Counted from the stretch's first letter, positions 36,321 to 46,568 are shown. The stretch is DNA of 64,000 nt from Stutzerimonas stutzeri (GCA_901420285.1 CABDVE010000001.1:1736001-1800000); one strand, 5' to 3'. Notes: generated from the letters alone by a model not told the origin. Program-made: numbers and translations.

Positions 36321-36943
36321 TGCATTTATCTGAAGGCGTACTACACGCACCGGTTCTATTGGCCAATGCGGTGCTCGCAGCAGGGGGCGTCGCAATTGGT
36401 TTGCGCAAACTTGAACAAGAGCGCTTACCGCTTACCGCATTATTCGCCGCCGCATTTTTTGTGGCCGGCACCATTCACGTGCCGGTCGGCATCGGCAGCG
36501 TACATTTGATATTAAACGGCATGGCTGGGCTTTTCCTCGGTTGGACGGTATTTCCCGCGTTTCTGATTGCATTATTGTTGCAAGTTTTGTTTTTCTCCTT
36601 CGGCGGCTTTGCCGTATTGGGCGTAAATCTGTGTATTATGGCGATTCCCGCCATCATCGCCCATTATTTATGGCGCGCGCGTTTACGCCCGCAAATGAGC
36701 CTGAAAGATCGTCTGTTTGTCGGAATCGGGGCGGGCGTCGTTGGTGTAGGCGGCGCGGCGGCCTTAGCCTCTTTGGAATTAATGCTGGATGGCGGCAAAA
36801 GCTACACGGATCTGGTCTGGTTACTTTTGGCTTCGCACTTGCCGGTATTTGTGTTAGATAGCGTAATTAGCGTTGGTGTAATTAGCCTACTGTGCAAAAT
36901 GTACCCCGACGCGCTAAATCGTTCCGTATTAGCGTCCTCATGA
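36320..36943 (+). CDS. nikM: Nickel ECF transporter substrate-binding membrane protein NikM (CbiM family)
   Basis: 207 residues. MHLSEGVLHAPVLLANAVLA contains the invariant N-terminal Met-His-(x)-x-E-G metal-binding stretch of CbiM/NikM, in which the amino group and His2 coordinate Ni or Co. Six or so membrane segments follow. NAVLA is encoded by a copy of the dispersed 12-mer (36364). The nikQ start overlaps its stop (ATGA). Confidence 0.93.
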   Translation: MHLSEGVLHAPVLLANAVLAAGGVAIGLRKLEQERLPLTALFAAAFFVAGTIHVPVGIGSVHLILNGMAGLFLGWTVFPAFLIALLLQVLFFSFGGFAVLGVNLCIMAIPAIIAHYLWRARLRPQMSLKDRLFVGIGAGVVGVGGAAALASLELMLDGGKSYTDLVWLLLASHLPVFVLDSVISVGVISLLCKMYPDALNRSVLASS

Positions 36944-37620
36944 ACAAAAATCTCAGCCATTGTCTGCCGCACTTTTCCCCGTCTTCCTTTTTAGCACCGC
37001 ATTGGCGCCTTATTGGACTGTTTTTTTGGGGCTTAATCATTAGCGTTCTAACGGACTTCGCCTACTTGATTGGGCTCAATGCGGTGCTAATTTTGACCTT
37101 CGCCATCTTACTTTTACGCAGCCAAAAATCTCTATCGTCTTATTGTAAACGCGGGATCGCCTTACTGATTTTTATCGCCTTGATTTGGGCGACGTTAAGT
37201 TGGCGCATCGAACAGAACCGCATTGAACTCAATCCGCAAGGCATTTTGCTGGCCGAAATCTTAACCTTGCGTATGAATTTACTGCTGTTTTCCCTTTGGC
37301 TTTTTTTATGGAACATTAGCGATGCGGTGCTGTTACAAGCATTGGGCAAATTGCCGTTGCCGAAAAAATTATTGCAACTGTTTATTTTAACGGTGCGCTA
37401 TATTGCGCTTTTGAGTAAGCTTCGCCAAAAAATGGATCGTGCAATGCGCGCGCGCGGATTTCGTCCCGGCGTGAATCGTCGCACCCTTTATGTAATTGCA
37501 CAGTCGGTTACGTTATTATTAATTCATGCCTTATTAAAAGCGGAAACGGCGCAAATTGCGTTGAAATGTCGCGGCTTTCAATTCACTCAAAAGAAGGAAA
37601 ACGAAAATGTTGTCCGTTAA
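36940..37620 (+). CDS. nikQ: Nickel ECF transporter transmembrane protein NikQ (CbiQ family)
   Basis: 226 residues starting MNKNLSHCLPHFSPSSFL at the ATGA overlap with nikM. It has the CbiQ/EcfT coupling helix motif MDRAMRARGF and a second ARG-like ALKCRGF. It couples NikO ATP hydrolysis to nickel transport. Three copies or near-copies of the dispersed motif lie in this gene (36993, 37077, 37321), encoding LAPHW, NAVL and DAVL. The longer frame from 36892 is not favoured. Confidence 0.92.
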   Translation: MNKNLSHCLPHFSPSSFLAPHWRLIGLFFWGLIISVLTDFAYLIGLNAVLILTFAILLLRSQKSLSSYCKRGIALLIFIALIWATLSWRIEQNRIELNPQGILLAEILTLRMNLLLFSLWLFLWNISDAVLLQALGKLPLPKKLLQLFILTVRYIALLSKLRQKMDRAMRARGFRPGVNRRTLYVIAQSVTLLLIHALLKAETAQIALKCRGFQFTQKKENENVVR

Positions 37621-38224
37621 AAATCTTTGTATTGAACGCCATGGCACGCTGATTATTAACGATTTAAGTTTCACTTTGGCGGGGCAAACCCGCTTGTTTG
37701 TACAAGGCGAAATCGGCACCGGCAAAACCACCTTGCTGCTAGCATTGCTTGGTTTTGTACCGATTACACGAGGCGAAATCAGCCTATTCGGAAAAATTTG
37801 CCGCCGAGAAAAGGACTTTGCGCCGTTTCGCGGTCCGATCGGCATTTGTTTCCAAAATGCCGATGATCAACTATTCGGCCCGACGGTATTGGACGACGTG
37901 GCATTTGGCCCCTTGAATCAAAACATAGCGCGTGAACAGGCTTATCGGATTGCCGAGCAACAACTTGAGCGTCTTGGTATCGGGCATTTAAAAGATCGTA
38001 CGGTGCACACGCTTTCCGGTGGCGAAAAAAATTTCACCGCCCTTGCCGGCGTGTTGGCGATGCGACCAAAAATTTTACTATTGGATGAACCAACCAACGG
38101 GCTAGATCGAAAAAATAGCGAAAAATTGCTTGCATTGTTGCGCGAATTGCGTTTGCCAATGCTGATTTCCTCGCATCATCAAGGATTTATCCACCGCTTA
38201 GCGGACGAAATTATTAGTTTATGA
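37607..38224 (+). CDS. nikO: Nickel ECF transporter ATP-binding protein NikO
   Basis: 205 residues. Walker A is GEIGTGKTT, the Q-loop region is CFQNADDQLFGPTV, the signature is LSGGEKN and Walker B is ILLLDEPTNGLD. It overlaps nikQ by 14 bases. At 205 residues it is a minimal ABC domain lacking the C-terminal extension of many CbiO/EcfA proteins; the end HQGFIHRLADEIISL includes the H-switch region (ISSHH). Confidence 0.92.
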   Translation: MLSVKNLCIERHGTLIINDLSFTLAGQTRLFVQGEIGTGKTTLLLALLGFVPITRGEISLFGKICRREKDFAPFRGPIGICFQNADDQLFGPTVLDDVAFGPLNQNIAREQAYRIAEQQLERLGIGHLKDRTVHTLSGGEKNFTALAGVLAMRPKILLLDEPTNGLDRKNSEKLLALLRELRLPMLISSHHQGFIHRLADEIISL

Positions 38225-38272
38225 TCTCTATCAAAAACAGAGACTTTGATTGTGTTATCCTTGTTGCAAATT

Positions 38273-38293
38273 TGTTGAAATCTAATTTCAACA
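38273..38293. promoter_or_regulatory. Perfect dyad upstream of hypB
   Basis: TGTTGAAAT-CTA-ATTTCAACA is a perfect 9-bp inverted repeat ending 18 bases before the hypB start and just before its CGGAGGA ribosome site. It could be an operator or a leader hairpin affecting translation. Confidence 0.5.
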
Positions 38294-38311
38294 TCCAGTA
38301 ACGGAGGATTT

Positions 38312-39121
38312 ATGTGTACAACCTGTGGCTGCGGACATCCGGATCAGGTCCGCATTGGCGAGCTACCGCATCGTCATTCTGACGACGATGCGCAAGAATA
38401 TACAACGCCAAATTTTTCTCATTCTACCTTTCATTTCAACAAGCCCACCGAACCGGATGATACGCAAAAACGTCTGCTAAAAATCGAACAAGATGTGTTA
38501 GGCAAAAATAATCGGCTAGCAGATCACAACCGTGCTTTTTTTGAAAAACAACATATTTTGGCGTTAAATCTGGTATCCAGCCCCGGTTCCGGCAAAACCA
38601 CGCTTTTAACAACTACGCTAAACGCGTTGAAAAACGACTGTACTTGCTATGTGATTGAAGGCGACCAACAAACGGAAAATGATGCCGATCGCATTCGCGC
38701 TACCGGCGTGCCGGCAATTCAAGTAAACACAGGCAAAGGCTGTCATTTGGATGCGCAAATGATCGGTGAGGCTATGGTGAAATTACGTCCAAAAGCCGAC
38801 AGTATTCTGTTTATTGAAAATGTGGGAAATTTGGTTTGCCCGTCAGAGTTTGATCTCGGTGAAAAAGCTAAAGTGGTGATTTTATCTGTGACCGAAGGCG
38901 AAGATAAGCCATTGAAATATCCACATATGTTTGCCGCTTCCGGTTTGATGATTCTGAATAAAGTGGATTTATTGCCGTATTTAAATTTCGACGTAGCGCA
39001 ATGCATTGCCAATGCGAAACGCGTGAATCCAAGTATTGAAGTGATTCAACTTTCCGCCACCACGGAACAAGGCCTGGGCGATTGGTTGAACTGGCTAGAA
39101 AACCAAAGAAAACAAGGATAG
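38312..39121 (+). CDS. hypB: Hydrogenase nickel incorporation GTPase HypB
   Basis: 269 residues. The N-terminal CTTCGCGHP is the high-affinity nickel motif CxxCGC. The G-domain has the P-loop [25 protein letters not shown] and NKVDLLPY. HypB, with HypA, inserts nickel into NiFe hydrogenases at the cost of GTP. It stands directly after the nickel transporter, and hypD follows three bases later. Confidence 0.96.
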   Translation: MCTTCGCGHPDQVRIGELPHRHSDDDAQEYTTPNFSHSTFHFNKPTEPDDTQKRLLKIEQDVLGKNNRLADHNRAFFEKQHILALNLVSSPGSGKTTLLTTTLNALKNDCTCYVIEGDQQTENDADRIRATGVPAIQVNTGKGCHLDAQMIGEAMVKLRPKADSILFIENVGNLVCPSEFDLGEKAKVVILSVTEGEDKPLKYPHMFAASGLMILNKVDLLPYLNFDVAQCIANAKRVNPSIEVIQLSATTEQGLGDWLNWLENQRKQG

Positions 39122-39124
39122 TTA

Positions 39125-40237
39125 ATGCGATTTGTCGATGAATTTCGCGATCCTGAACTCGCCCGCAGTTTAGTGACGCAACTTGAAAAACTGATGGAAA
39201 AGCTCCCACACTTCACAGAGGAAAACCCACTGTATTTAATGGAAGTGTGCGGCGGTCATACGCATACGATTTTTAAATTCGGCTTGGATCGCTTATTGCC
39301 GAAAAGTATTGAGTTTATCCATGGTCCCGGCTGCCCAGTATGCGTATTACCGATGGGGCGAATTGATGTATGCATTGAAATTGCGCTCAAACCCGATGTG
39401 ATTTTCTGCACTTTCGGCGATGCTATGCGTGTGAAAGGTCGTCAAGGTTCGCTGTTAGAAGCGAAAGCCAAAGGCGCGGATGTACGAATCGTGTATTCCC
39501 CCTTGGATGCGTTAAATATCGCGCAAAATAATCCTGATAAAAAAGTGGTGTTTTTTTCCCTTGGCTTTGAAACCACGATGCCAAGCGCGGCGGTTACACT
39601 GCAGCAAGCGAAAAAACTGAGCACGAAGAATTTCTGGATTGTCTGCCAGAACATCACGATTATTCCGACTTTGCACAGTTTGTTGGCGCAAGATCAAGTG
39701 AAAATTGATGGCTTCATCGCACCGGGACATGTAAGTATGGTAATAGGTACGAAGCCGTATCAAAGTATTGTCGATAAATATCACAAACCCTTTGTAATTA
39801 CCGGTTTTGAACCCTTGGATATTTTACAGGCGATTGTAATGCTTATTCGGCAATTTGTGGATGGCCGTTGCGAAATCGAAAACCAATATAAACGCATTGT
39901 GGATAATCACGGCAATTTGCTTGCACAACACGCCATGCAAGAAGTATTTCAACTAAAAGAAAGCAGCGAATGGCGCGGATTAGGCGAAATTGAACAATCC
40001 GGCGTGGAACTTACTGAGGCTTATCGCCAATTTGACGCCGAAATTTACTTCCAAAGCCAAGCGCAACAAGTGGCCGACGATCCAAATTCTCGCTGCGGCG
40101 ATGTGCTGACCGGACGCTGCAAACCCTCCGATTGCCCGCTATTCGGCACCAATTGCAATCCGGATAATGCTTACGGCGCATTAATGGTATCTTCCGAAGG
40201 TGCTTGCGCGGCTTATTATCAATATCGTAGAGAATAA
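39125..40237 (+). CDS. hypD: Hydrogenase maturation factor HypD
   Basis: 370 residues. Conserved HypD motifs are MEVCGGHTHTIFKFGL, HGPGCPVCVLP, CTFGDAMRV and the C-terminal cysteine cluster CGDVLTGRCKPSDCPLFG that holds the 4Fe-4S cluster. HypD, together with HypC, carries the iron that receives cyanide and carbon monoxide ligands. Its partner hypC is not beside it, although hypC normally precedes hypD. Confidence 0.96.
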   Translation: MRFVDEFRDPELARSLVTQLEKLMEKLPHFTEENPLYLMEVCGGHTHTIFKFGLDRLLPKSIEFIHGPGCPVCVLPMGRIDVCIEIALKPDVIFCTFGDAMRVKGRQGSLLEAKAKGADVRIVYSPLDALNIAQNNPDKKVVFFSLGFETTMPSAAVTLQQAKKLSTKNFWIVCQNITIIPTLHSLLAQDQVKIDGFIAPGHVSMVIGTKPYQSIVDKYHKPFVITGFEPLDILQAIVMLIRQFVDGRCEIENQYKRIVDNHGNLLAQHAMQEVFQLKESSEWRGLGEIEQSGVELTEAYRQFDAEIYFQSQAQQVADDPNSRCGDVLTGRCKPSDCPLFGTNCNPDNAYGALMVSSEGACAAYYQYRRE

Positions 40238-40240
40238 AGA

Positions 40241-41254
40241 ATGAATAATATTATCACCATGGCGCACGGCAACGGTGGTGCGGCAATGCAACAATTAATT
40301 CAAGATTATTTTATGAAAGCCTTTGCCAACCCGATTTTAGCGCAAGGCGAAGATCAAGCGCGTATTCCTTTGGCCGAGCTGACACAACAAGGCGAAATCC
40401 TTTCGTTTAGTACCGATAGTTTTGTGATTGATCCTATTTTCTTCCCAGGCGGCGACATCGGCAAACTGGCAGTGTGCGGTACAGCGAATGATGTCTCAGT
40501 ATGCGGTGCGGTACCGAAATATCTTTCTGCCGGCTTTATTTTAGAAGAAGGCTTGCCGCTTAGCGAACTGCAACAAATTATTCAATCTATGGCGGAAACC
40601 GCAAAGGCAGCCGGTATTCAAGTGGTGACCGGTGATACCAAAGTGGTGCAAAAAGGCGCAGTAGATAAGATATTTATCAACACCAGTGGCATCGGTGTTA
40701 TTCCAAAAGGGCTGGACTGGGGCGTTCATCGAATTCAGGCGGGTGATAAAATTATCGTCAGTGGCACCATTGGTGATCACGGGGCGACCATTTTAAATTT
40801 ACGCGAAAAATTAGGCATTCAAACGGATTTACACAGCGACTGCGCAGTGCTTTATCCGTTAATTGAATGCTTACGCGAGATCGATGGTGTGAAAGCCGTG
40901 CGCGATGCCACCCGTGGCGGTGTCAATGCGGTGCTACATGAGTATGCTAATGCGCAAGCGTTGGGCATTCATATTAATGAGCAGGCGTTGCCAATTCGCC
41001 AAGAAGTGCGCGGTATTTGTGAATTACTCGGACTTGAAGCCTTAAACTTCGCCAACGAGGGGAAACTTGTGATTGTCGCTTCGGCAAACAAAACACCGGA
41101 AATTTTGACTGCACTTAATGCTCACCCGTTAGGCAAAAATGCTGCTGTGATTGGCGAAATGACGACGGATAAAAAAATACGTTTAATGGGCGTGTTCGGA
41201 CAAAGTCGTTTACTGGATTTACCGACTAATGAGCCGTTACCTCGAATTTGTTAA
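40241..41254 (+). CDS. hypE: Carbamoyl dehydratase HypE
   Basis: 337 residues. AIR synthase-related ATP-binding fold (MAHGNGGAAMQQLI, DSFVIDPIFFPGGDIGKLAVCGTANDV). The C-terminus PRIC supplies the cysteine that is carbamoylated by HypF and dehydrated to thiocyanate, the source of the hydrogenase cyanide ligands. Starts three bases after hypD. GVNAVLHEY is written through a copy of the dispersed motif (40924). Confidence 0.96.
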   Translation: MNNIITMAHGNGGAAMQQLIQDYFMKAFANPILAQGEDQARIPLAELTQQGEILSFSTDSFVIDPIFFPGGDIGKLAVCGTANDVSVCGAVPKYLSAGFILEEGLPLSELQQIIQSMAETAKAAGIQVVTGDTKVVQKGAVDKIFINTSGIGVIPKGLDWGVHRIQAGDKIIVSGTIGDHGATILNLREKLGIQTDLHSDCAVLYPLIECLREIDGVKAVRDATRGGVNAVLHEYANAQALGIHINEQALPIRQEVRGICELLGLEALNFANEGKLVIVASANKTPEILTALNAHPLGKNAAVIGEMTTDKKIRLMGVFGQSRLLDLPTNEPLPRIC

Positions 41255-41392
41255 ATTTTTAATAGAAATTTTCGATTAATACTTTAAATTCGAATCATAA
41301 TCCTTATTTAACTTATATCATGTTGTCTAAGGCGTGTAATTGTAATAGCCCCTTAGTTATTAAGATTTAAAAAGGAAATAAAAAGGAAAAGT

Positions 41393-42352
41393 ATGGCGGA
41401 GAAAAATTATTACGATGTATTGGGCGTGGCAAAAGATGCCGATCTCAATACCATTAAAAAAGCATATCGCAAATTAGTGCGTCAATATCACCCTGATGTG
41501 AGTAAAGATCCCGATGCGGTGAAAAAAACGGCGGAAGTCAATGAGGCTTACGAGATTTTAAAAGATCAAGAAAAACGCGCTGAGTATGATGAAATGTTAG
41601 CCAACCCTTATGGTGCGGCTCAAGGTGCTAATCCGTTTAGTCGGGGTAATCCATTCGGCAGTGAAGGCGGTGGATTTCATCGTTATGAATTCCATTCTGA
41701 CAGCGATGGCGCTTTTGGACAAGCTAATTTCAATTTTGAGGATTTATTTGGTTCATTTGGTCGTACGGCGCAAGCACGTGCGCGTCAAACCGGCCCAATA
41801 AAAGGCGACGATCAACATGCGGAATTTACCATCGACATCGCTACCGCTTATAACGGCGCGGCACGTAGCGTAACCTTAAATGTACCAACACTAGACGAAT
41901 ACGGACACGGTGTTTATCAAGCGAAAACGTTGAATATCAAAATTCCGAAAGGCATTACTGAAGGACAACAAATTCGATTAAGCGGTCAAGGATTGCCGGG
42001 CTTAAACGGCGGTGAAAACGGCGATCTATACTTAAAAATAAAATTCGACGAAGAGCCGGATCTTTACGTCAAAAATAAAAAAGACGTATATCAAATTATT
42101 GATGTAAAACCTTGGGACGCTGTCTTAGGCGGTAAAATCATTGCCGATACCGTTGCCGGTCGCTTACAAATCAACTTGCCGGAAAACAGCCAAAGCGGTA
42201 AAAGCATTCGTTTGAAAGGCAAGGGTATTCCGACGAAAGAAGCAGGGGATTTGTATTTGAATATTCGCATTGTCGTACCAAGCGTGCAAAGTGATGCAGA
42301 TCGTGCAGCATGGAAAGCTTTAGCCACACATTTTAACGGCAAGACAGCATAA
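41393..42352 (+). CDS. cbpA: Curved DNA-binding protein CbpA (DnaJ-like co-chaperone)
   Basis: 319 residues. The N-terminal J-domain has HPD in QYHPDVSKD, followed by a Gly/Phe-rich linker and two C-terminal beta domains, without the zinc domain of DnaJ. This matches CbpA, which acts as a DnaK co-chaperone and a nucleoid DNA-binding protein. cbpM follows after 17 bases, confirming the assignment. Confidence 0.93.
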   Translation: MAEKNYYDVLGVAKDADLNTIKKAYRKLVRQYHPDVSKDPDAVKKTAEVNEAYEILKDQEKRAEYDEMLANPYGAAQGANPFSRGNPFGSEGGGFHRYEFHSDSDGAFGQANFNFEDLFGSFGRTAQARARQTGPIKGDDQHAEFTIDIATAYNGAARSVTLNVPTLDEYGHGVYQAKTLNIKIPKGITEGQQIRLSGQGLPGLNGGENGDLYLKIKFDEEPDLYVKNKKDVYQIIDVKPWDAVLGGKIIADTVAGRLQINLPENSQSGKSIRLKGKGIPTKEAGDLYLNIRIVVPSVQSDADRAAWKALATHFNGKTA

Positions 42353-42369
42353 GGAATTGAGGAGATCAC

Positions 42370-42660
42370 ATGAAGGACATTGATATTACATTGACTTTTA
42401 ATGAAATCTTAAACGTATGCGCTTGCGATCGCCAATGGTTGCTGGCATTAATTGAAGAAGGTGTAATTACCGTGGACGGCGATCCGGAACAGGCTATTTT
42501 CAGCGGTTTTCAAATGGGACGTATTCGCCGTGCCGGACGAATTGGTCGCGATTTTGAAGCCAGCGTACCGGCGCTAGGATTGATTCTTCAATTATTAGAT
42601 GAAGTCGAAGAGTTACGGAAAGGAACTCGGCCTATCGCCATTACCGAAAATAATTCGTGA
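42370..42660 (+). CDS. cbpM: CbpA modulator CbpM
   Basis: 96 residues. MKDIDITLTFNEILNVCACDRQWLLALIEEGVI and FSGFQMGRIRRAGRIGRDFEAS are the MerR-like helical pattern of CbpM, which inhibits CbpA. Ribosome site GAGGAG. Second gene of the cbpA-cbpM operon. Confidence 0.9.
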   Translation: MKDIDITLTFNEILNVCACDRQWLLALIEEGVITVDGDPEQAIFSGFQMGRIRRAGRIGRDFEASVPALGLILQLLDEVEELRKGTRPIAITENNS

Positions 42661-42974
42661 AAAATACGCTTGTCATCGGCATGAATCTGAATGCGCAATT
42701 TACCTTGCGCATTCGCATTAATACGATGAGCCATATCCGGGCTAAATATGCGTTCGCGGCGTCGCTCTAAGCCTAATCTCCCTCCATCAGCACCATTGAG
42801 ATCCGTTTTCAGCACCGCATTGAAACCATCTTGCAATACGGTATTACTATATTCGAGTATAACGAAATTATACGTGCGCATGACGGCGTGTTCAGCTAAG
42901 CAGCGCCGTTACATAAAATTTGCCGTCAGCGCCCAAATTAGCGTCATCAGCTACATCGCCAAAATTAATTTTGC
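42661..42974 (-). pseudogene. Possible decayed gene fragment between cbpM and manA
   Basis: On the minus strand 42892-42972 reads KINFGDVADDANLGADGKFY plus VTALLS then stop. A different frame (42881 to about 42661) reads on as VILEYSNTVLQDGFNAVLK, TDLNGADGGRLGLERRRE and MAHRINANAQGKLRIQIH. Both look protein-like, but they are in different frames and have no start or ribosome site, so a degraded gene is likelier than a live one. I do not recognise the family. The region also holds one dispersed 12-mer (42811). Confidence 0.35.
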
Positions 42975-44177
42975 TTAAGGTAGCTTCGCCACGATTGCAT
43001 AGCCTTCCATTAGGCCTTCCACGCGATATGAAGAACCGGCCGTAATAAAAGCGGCTTCGCCTTGTTCAAGGTTCAATGCGGTGCTCTCAGCGCAGTCTAA
43101 CTTCACTTGTCCTTTCATCACCATCAAAATTGCAGCACTTTGTGTTGTTAAGTGGTGGGTTTCACCGCATTCGTATCGAATGTTTTGCAAGGCGAAGTCT
43201 TTTGCCGGCGTGGAATAAGTAAATACGCGCGATGCTTGCGGCGCAACCGGGATAATTTGTGGCTCCACTTCACGGCAATCGACGATTTTTAGCAATTCCG
43301 GAATATCCACATATTTCGGTGTCAAGCCGCCGCGAATAACATTATCCGAACAAGCCATCAGTTCGATATTTTGTCCGCGTAAATAAGCGTGTGGAATGCC
43401 GGCTTCTTGGTAAATGCCTTCGCCGATTTTGCAATGAACGATATTAAATAGATAAAAACAAATTAAGCCCGCATCAAGTTTTTGTGGAGAAATCTCCATC
43501 GCATCCATTGTATAAAGCAGCCAATAATCCGGATTCGTTAAATCCAGTTTATCGGCGGTATAAGCGGCGTAGTTTTGTTCAATCAGCGGGACGAGCCATT
43601 GAGCCAGCGAGGCCTGATCCGCTTGCATTATCTCGGCATAGAAATCGTGCAAATCTTGTTTGCGTAATTTTTCCGCCAATGGCGCAAGTGATGGACGACA
43701 TTCGAACGCGGCGAGAATTTTATCTTTGCATTTAAAACCGTGCAGTAACCAAAAATCCGATAAGGCAATCATCATTTCCGGTTTGTGATTATCGTCTTTG
43801 TAAATGCGTTTTGGATCGTTCAAATCAATGCCTTTCTCATTTTCTGCGGCAAAACCAATTTCCGCTTGCCGTTTCGTCGGATGAAGTTGAATAGAAAGCG
43901 GTTTCGCCACATCCAAAATTTTCAGTAAATACGGCAACGCATGACCAAAAAGCGCCGTACTTTGCGCCCCCAATGCGGTGCTATTTTGGCATACAAAATC
44001 GTTAAGCGGTTGAATTTTACCTTCCGTTTCAAGTACGGAGGGCGCAGAAGCGTGCGCGCCTAGCCAATATTCGGCGTAATGTTGGTTTTCTTCGGCGGGA
44101 ATATTCAATAATTGTGGAATATAATAGCGTCCACCCCAAATATAATGCCGGAGGGCACCGACGAGTTTATAAATCAT
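42975..44177 (-). CDS. manA: Mannose-6-phosphate isomerase, class I
   Basis: 400 residues. Type I PMI landmarks: YIWGGRYYIPQLLNI, AEYWLGAHASAPSVL, the zinc-binding SIQLHPTKRQAEIGF and the active-site GIPHAYLRGQNIELMACSDNVIRGGLTPKYVD. It interconverts mannose-6-phosphate and fructose-6-phosphate. Two dispersed motifs are inside it: QNSTALGAQSTALFGH (43971) and AESTALNLEQ (43073). It lies downstream of ptsH-ptsI-crr in the same direction. Confidence 0.94.
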   Translation of the reverse strand: MIYKLVGALRHYIWGGRYYIPQLLNIPAEENQHYAEYWLGAHASAPSVLETEGKIQPLNDFVCQNSTALGAQSTALFGHALPYLLKILDVAKPLSIQLHPTKRQAEIGFAAENEKGIDLNDPKRIYKDDNHKPEMMIALSDFWLLHGFKCKDKILAAFECRPSLAPLAEKLRKQDLHDFYAEIMQADQASLAQWLVPLIEQNYAAYTADKLDLTNPDYWLLYTMDAMEISPQKLDAGLICFYLFNIVHCKIGEGIYQEAGIPHAYLRGQNIELMACSDNVIRGGLTPKYVDIPELLKIVDCREVEPQIIPVAPQASRVFTYSTPAKDFALQNIRYECGETHHLTTQSAAILMVMKGQVKLDCAESTALNLEQGEAAFITAGSSYRVEGLMEGYAIVAKLP

Positions 44178-44203
44178 AATTTTCTCTTTGTAAAAATAAA
44201 AAA

Positions 44204-44224
44204 TCCGCTCAACGGCGGACTTTT
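44204..44224 (-). terminator. Hairpin after crr
   Basis: TCCGC (44204-44208) pairs with GCGGA (44215-44219) with A-rich/T-rich flanks (AAAAA on the left, CTTTT on the right), between crr and manA. Confidence 0.5.
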
Positions 44225-44239
44225 CAGGGATAACAAAAA

Positions 44240-44740
44240 CTATTTTTTGAGTACCAACACGATGGATTCACCGGCAACCACTTCGCCTGATTTTTTCTCG
44301 ATGTTGGAAATTTCATCCATATTAGAAACTACAACCGGCGTTAATACGGATTTAGCTTTGGATTCTAATAATTCAAGATCGAATTCAATCACCGTATCGC
44401 CGCGTTTTACAGCTTGGCCTTCTTGGGCAATGCGGGTAAACCCTTCGCCTTTTAATTCCACAGTATCAATGCCGAAGTGAACGAATAACTCAATCCCTTC
44501 TTTTGATTCCATTGAAAATGCGTGGTTGGTTTCGAAAATTTTACCGATAACGCCATCAATCGGGGCTACGATCTTGTTGCCTTTCGGACGGATAGCGATG
44601 CCGTCACCAACGATTTTTTCAGAGAACACAACATCAGGTACATCTTCGATATTCACGATTTCACCTGAAAGCGGTGCATAAATTTCGACTTCTACCGATT
44701 TTTTCTCTTTAGAACCGAATAATTTGTCAAATAAGCCCAT
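44240..44740 (-). CDS. crr: PTS glucose-specific enzyme IIA
   Basis: 166 residues. It begins [30 protein letters not shown], and the phosphorylated histidine is in [14 protein letters not shown]. It carries phosphate to sugar permeases and regulates uptake and adenylate cyclase. It is downstream of ptsI by 59 bases. Confidence 0.97.
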   Translation of the reverse strand: MGLFDKLFGSKEKKSVEVEIYAPLSGEIVNIEDVPDVVFSEKIVGDGIAIRPKGNKIVAPIDGVIGKIFETNHAFSMESKEGIELFVHFGIDTVELKGEGFTRIAQEGQAVKRGDTVIEFDLELLESKAKSVLTPVVVSNMDEISNIEKKSGEVVAGESIVLVLKK

Positions 44741-44799
44741 TTTAATCTCCTATCCATTAAAGATGGCCGGCATTTTAACGCAAAACCTTAATTTTGTAT

Positions 44800-46527
44800 C
44801 TAGTTTAGCGCTTTTTCTGCCAAAAATTCTTCAATTAACCGCTCAATTTGTGCTGCAGTCGGTTGCTGTAACGCCTTATCTGCAAGCGCTTTTGCATCTT
44901 GGAAATTCACGTTACGGATTAACTTTTTAATGCGCGGTACAGAAATCGCACTCATACTGAACTCGTCTAAACCCATACCGAGCAATAATAAGGTTGCATG
45001 TTCGTCACCGGCCAATTCGCCACACATTCCCGTCCATTTACCTTCGGTGTGCGACGCATCAATGACTTGTTTAATTAAACTCAACACAGACGGTTGCATT
45101 GGATTATAAAGGTGAGAAATCAATTCATTACCACGATCGACCGCTAAAGTATATTGGGTTAAGTCATTAGTACCGATGCTAAAGAAATCGACTTCTTTTG
45201 CTAAGAATTTTGCGTTCACCGCAGCAGACGGCGTTTCCACCATCACGCCAATTTGAATGTTTTCATCAAACGCTTTACCTTCCGTACGCAATTCCGCTTT
45301 TAAGATTTCCATTACAGATTTTAATTCACGAATTTCTTCTACCGAAATAATCATCGGGAACATCACCGCTAATTTACCGAATGCGGAAGCTCTTAACACG
45401 GCGCGTAATTGCGCATGCAGAATTTCACGACGATCTAAAGCAATACGAATTGCGCGCCAGCCCAAGAATGGATTCATTTCTTTCGGTAAATCCAAGTACG
45501 GCAAATCTTTATCGCCGCCGATATCCATCGTGCGAAGTACCACTAAGCGGCCATCCATCGCTTCTACCACTTCTTTATAAGCAATGAACTGCTCTTCTTC
45601 GGTCGGCAATTGATCACGATCCATAAATAAAAATTCGGTACGATATAGCCCCACACCTTCCGCACCGTTACGATTAGCTCCATCGCAATCGCGAATGGTT
45701 CCGATGTTTGCCACCACGTCCACTTTATGACCGTCTAAAGTAATTGCCGGAAGATCTTTTAATTTCGCCAATTCCGCTTTTTCTTCCGCCAGCTTTGCTT
45801 CCAATGCTTTTAATTCATCAATTTGAGCTTGAGTCGGATTGATATAAATTCTGTTATTTACCGCGTCAAGAATTAAGAAATCACCGGTATTAACTTGTTC
45901 GGTGACATTATTTGTGCCCACAATCGCCGGTAATTCTAAAGAACGCGCCATGATAGAAGTATGAGAAGTACGACCGCCGATGTCGGTGATGAAGCCAAGC
46001 ACTTTCTCAAGATTAAGCTGTGCAGTTTCGGATGGGGTTAAATCATACGCTACAAGAATCGATTCCTCGTTAATATCGCCAAGATCGACAATCGGCATAC
46101 CTAAAATATTTTTAATTAAACGATTACCGATATCACGAATATCACCGGCTCGCTCTTTCAAATATTCATCATCGATTTCCGACAGCATCGCCACTTGTTG
46201 ATCGATAATTTTGCTTGCTGCGACGCTAGCGTTAACGTTATGTGAACGAAGATAATCTAAAATTTCCTCTTCTAATTCTTCGTCTTCAAGAATCATTAAA
46301 TGGCCTTCAAAAATCGCCGCTTTTTCTTCACCCAATGAAGCGAATGCTCGATCCTTAATGGAATTTAATTGCTCAACGGCGGCATTTCTGCCCTCATAAA
46401 AGCGTGCCACTTCAGCTTCAACTTGATCATCTGTAATTTTAGTCGTATCAAGAACGATTTTTTCTTCTTTAAGCACTAATGCCTTACCAAAGACAATACC
46501 TGGGGATGCGGGAATACCTGAGATCAT
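44800..46527 (-). CDS. ptsI: PTS enzyme I
   Basis: 575 residues starting [19 protein letters not shown] with ribosome site GGAAGGTGAAC. The phosphorylated histidine is in [21 protein letters not shown]. The C-terminal PEP-binding domain has [20 protein letters not shown] and the catalytic cysteine in [14 protein letters not shown]. It transfers phosphate from PEP to HPr. A frame 11 codons longer has no support. Confidence 0.97.
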   Translation of the reverse strand: MISGIPASPGIVFGKALVLKEEKIVLDTTKITDDQVEAEVARFYEGRNAAVEQLNSIKDRAFASLGEEKAAIFEGHLMILEDEELEEEILDYLRSHNVNASVAASKIIDQQVAMLSEIDDEYLKERAGDIRDIGNRLIKNILGMPIVDLGDINEESILVAYDLTPSETAQLNLEKVLGFITDIGGRTSHTSIMARSLELPAIVGTNNVTEQVNTGDFLILDAVNNRIYINPTQAQIDELKALEAKLAEEKAELAKLKDLPAITLDGHKVDVVANIGTIRDCDGANRNGAEGVGLYRTEFLFMDRDQLPTEEEQFIAYKEVVEAMDGRLVVLRTMDIGGDKDLPYLDLPKEMNPFLGWRAIRIALDRREILHAQLRAVLRASAFGKLAVMFPMIISVEEIRELKSVMEILKAELRTEGKAFDENIQIGVMVETPSAAVNAKFLAKEVDFFSIGTNDLTQYTLAVDRGNELISHLYNPMQPSVLSLIKQVIDASHTEGKWTGMCGELAGDEHATLLLLGMGLDEFSMSAISVPRIKKLIRNVNFQDAKALADKALQQPTAAQIERLIEEFLAEKALN

Positions 46528-46568
46528 GTTCACCTTCCGAAACAATTTAATAGGGGTCAAACAAAACT

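Noticed and set aside
42748-42978. Plus-strand small gene between cbpM and manA
   Set aside because: Arg/Ser-rich antisense of the possible gene remnant, without a ribosome site.
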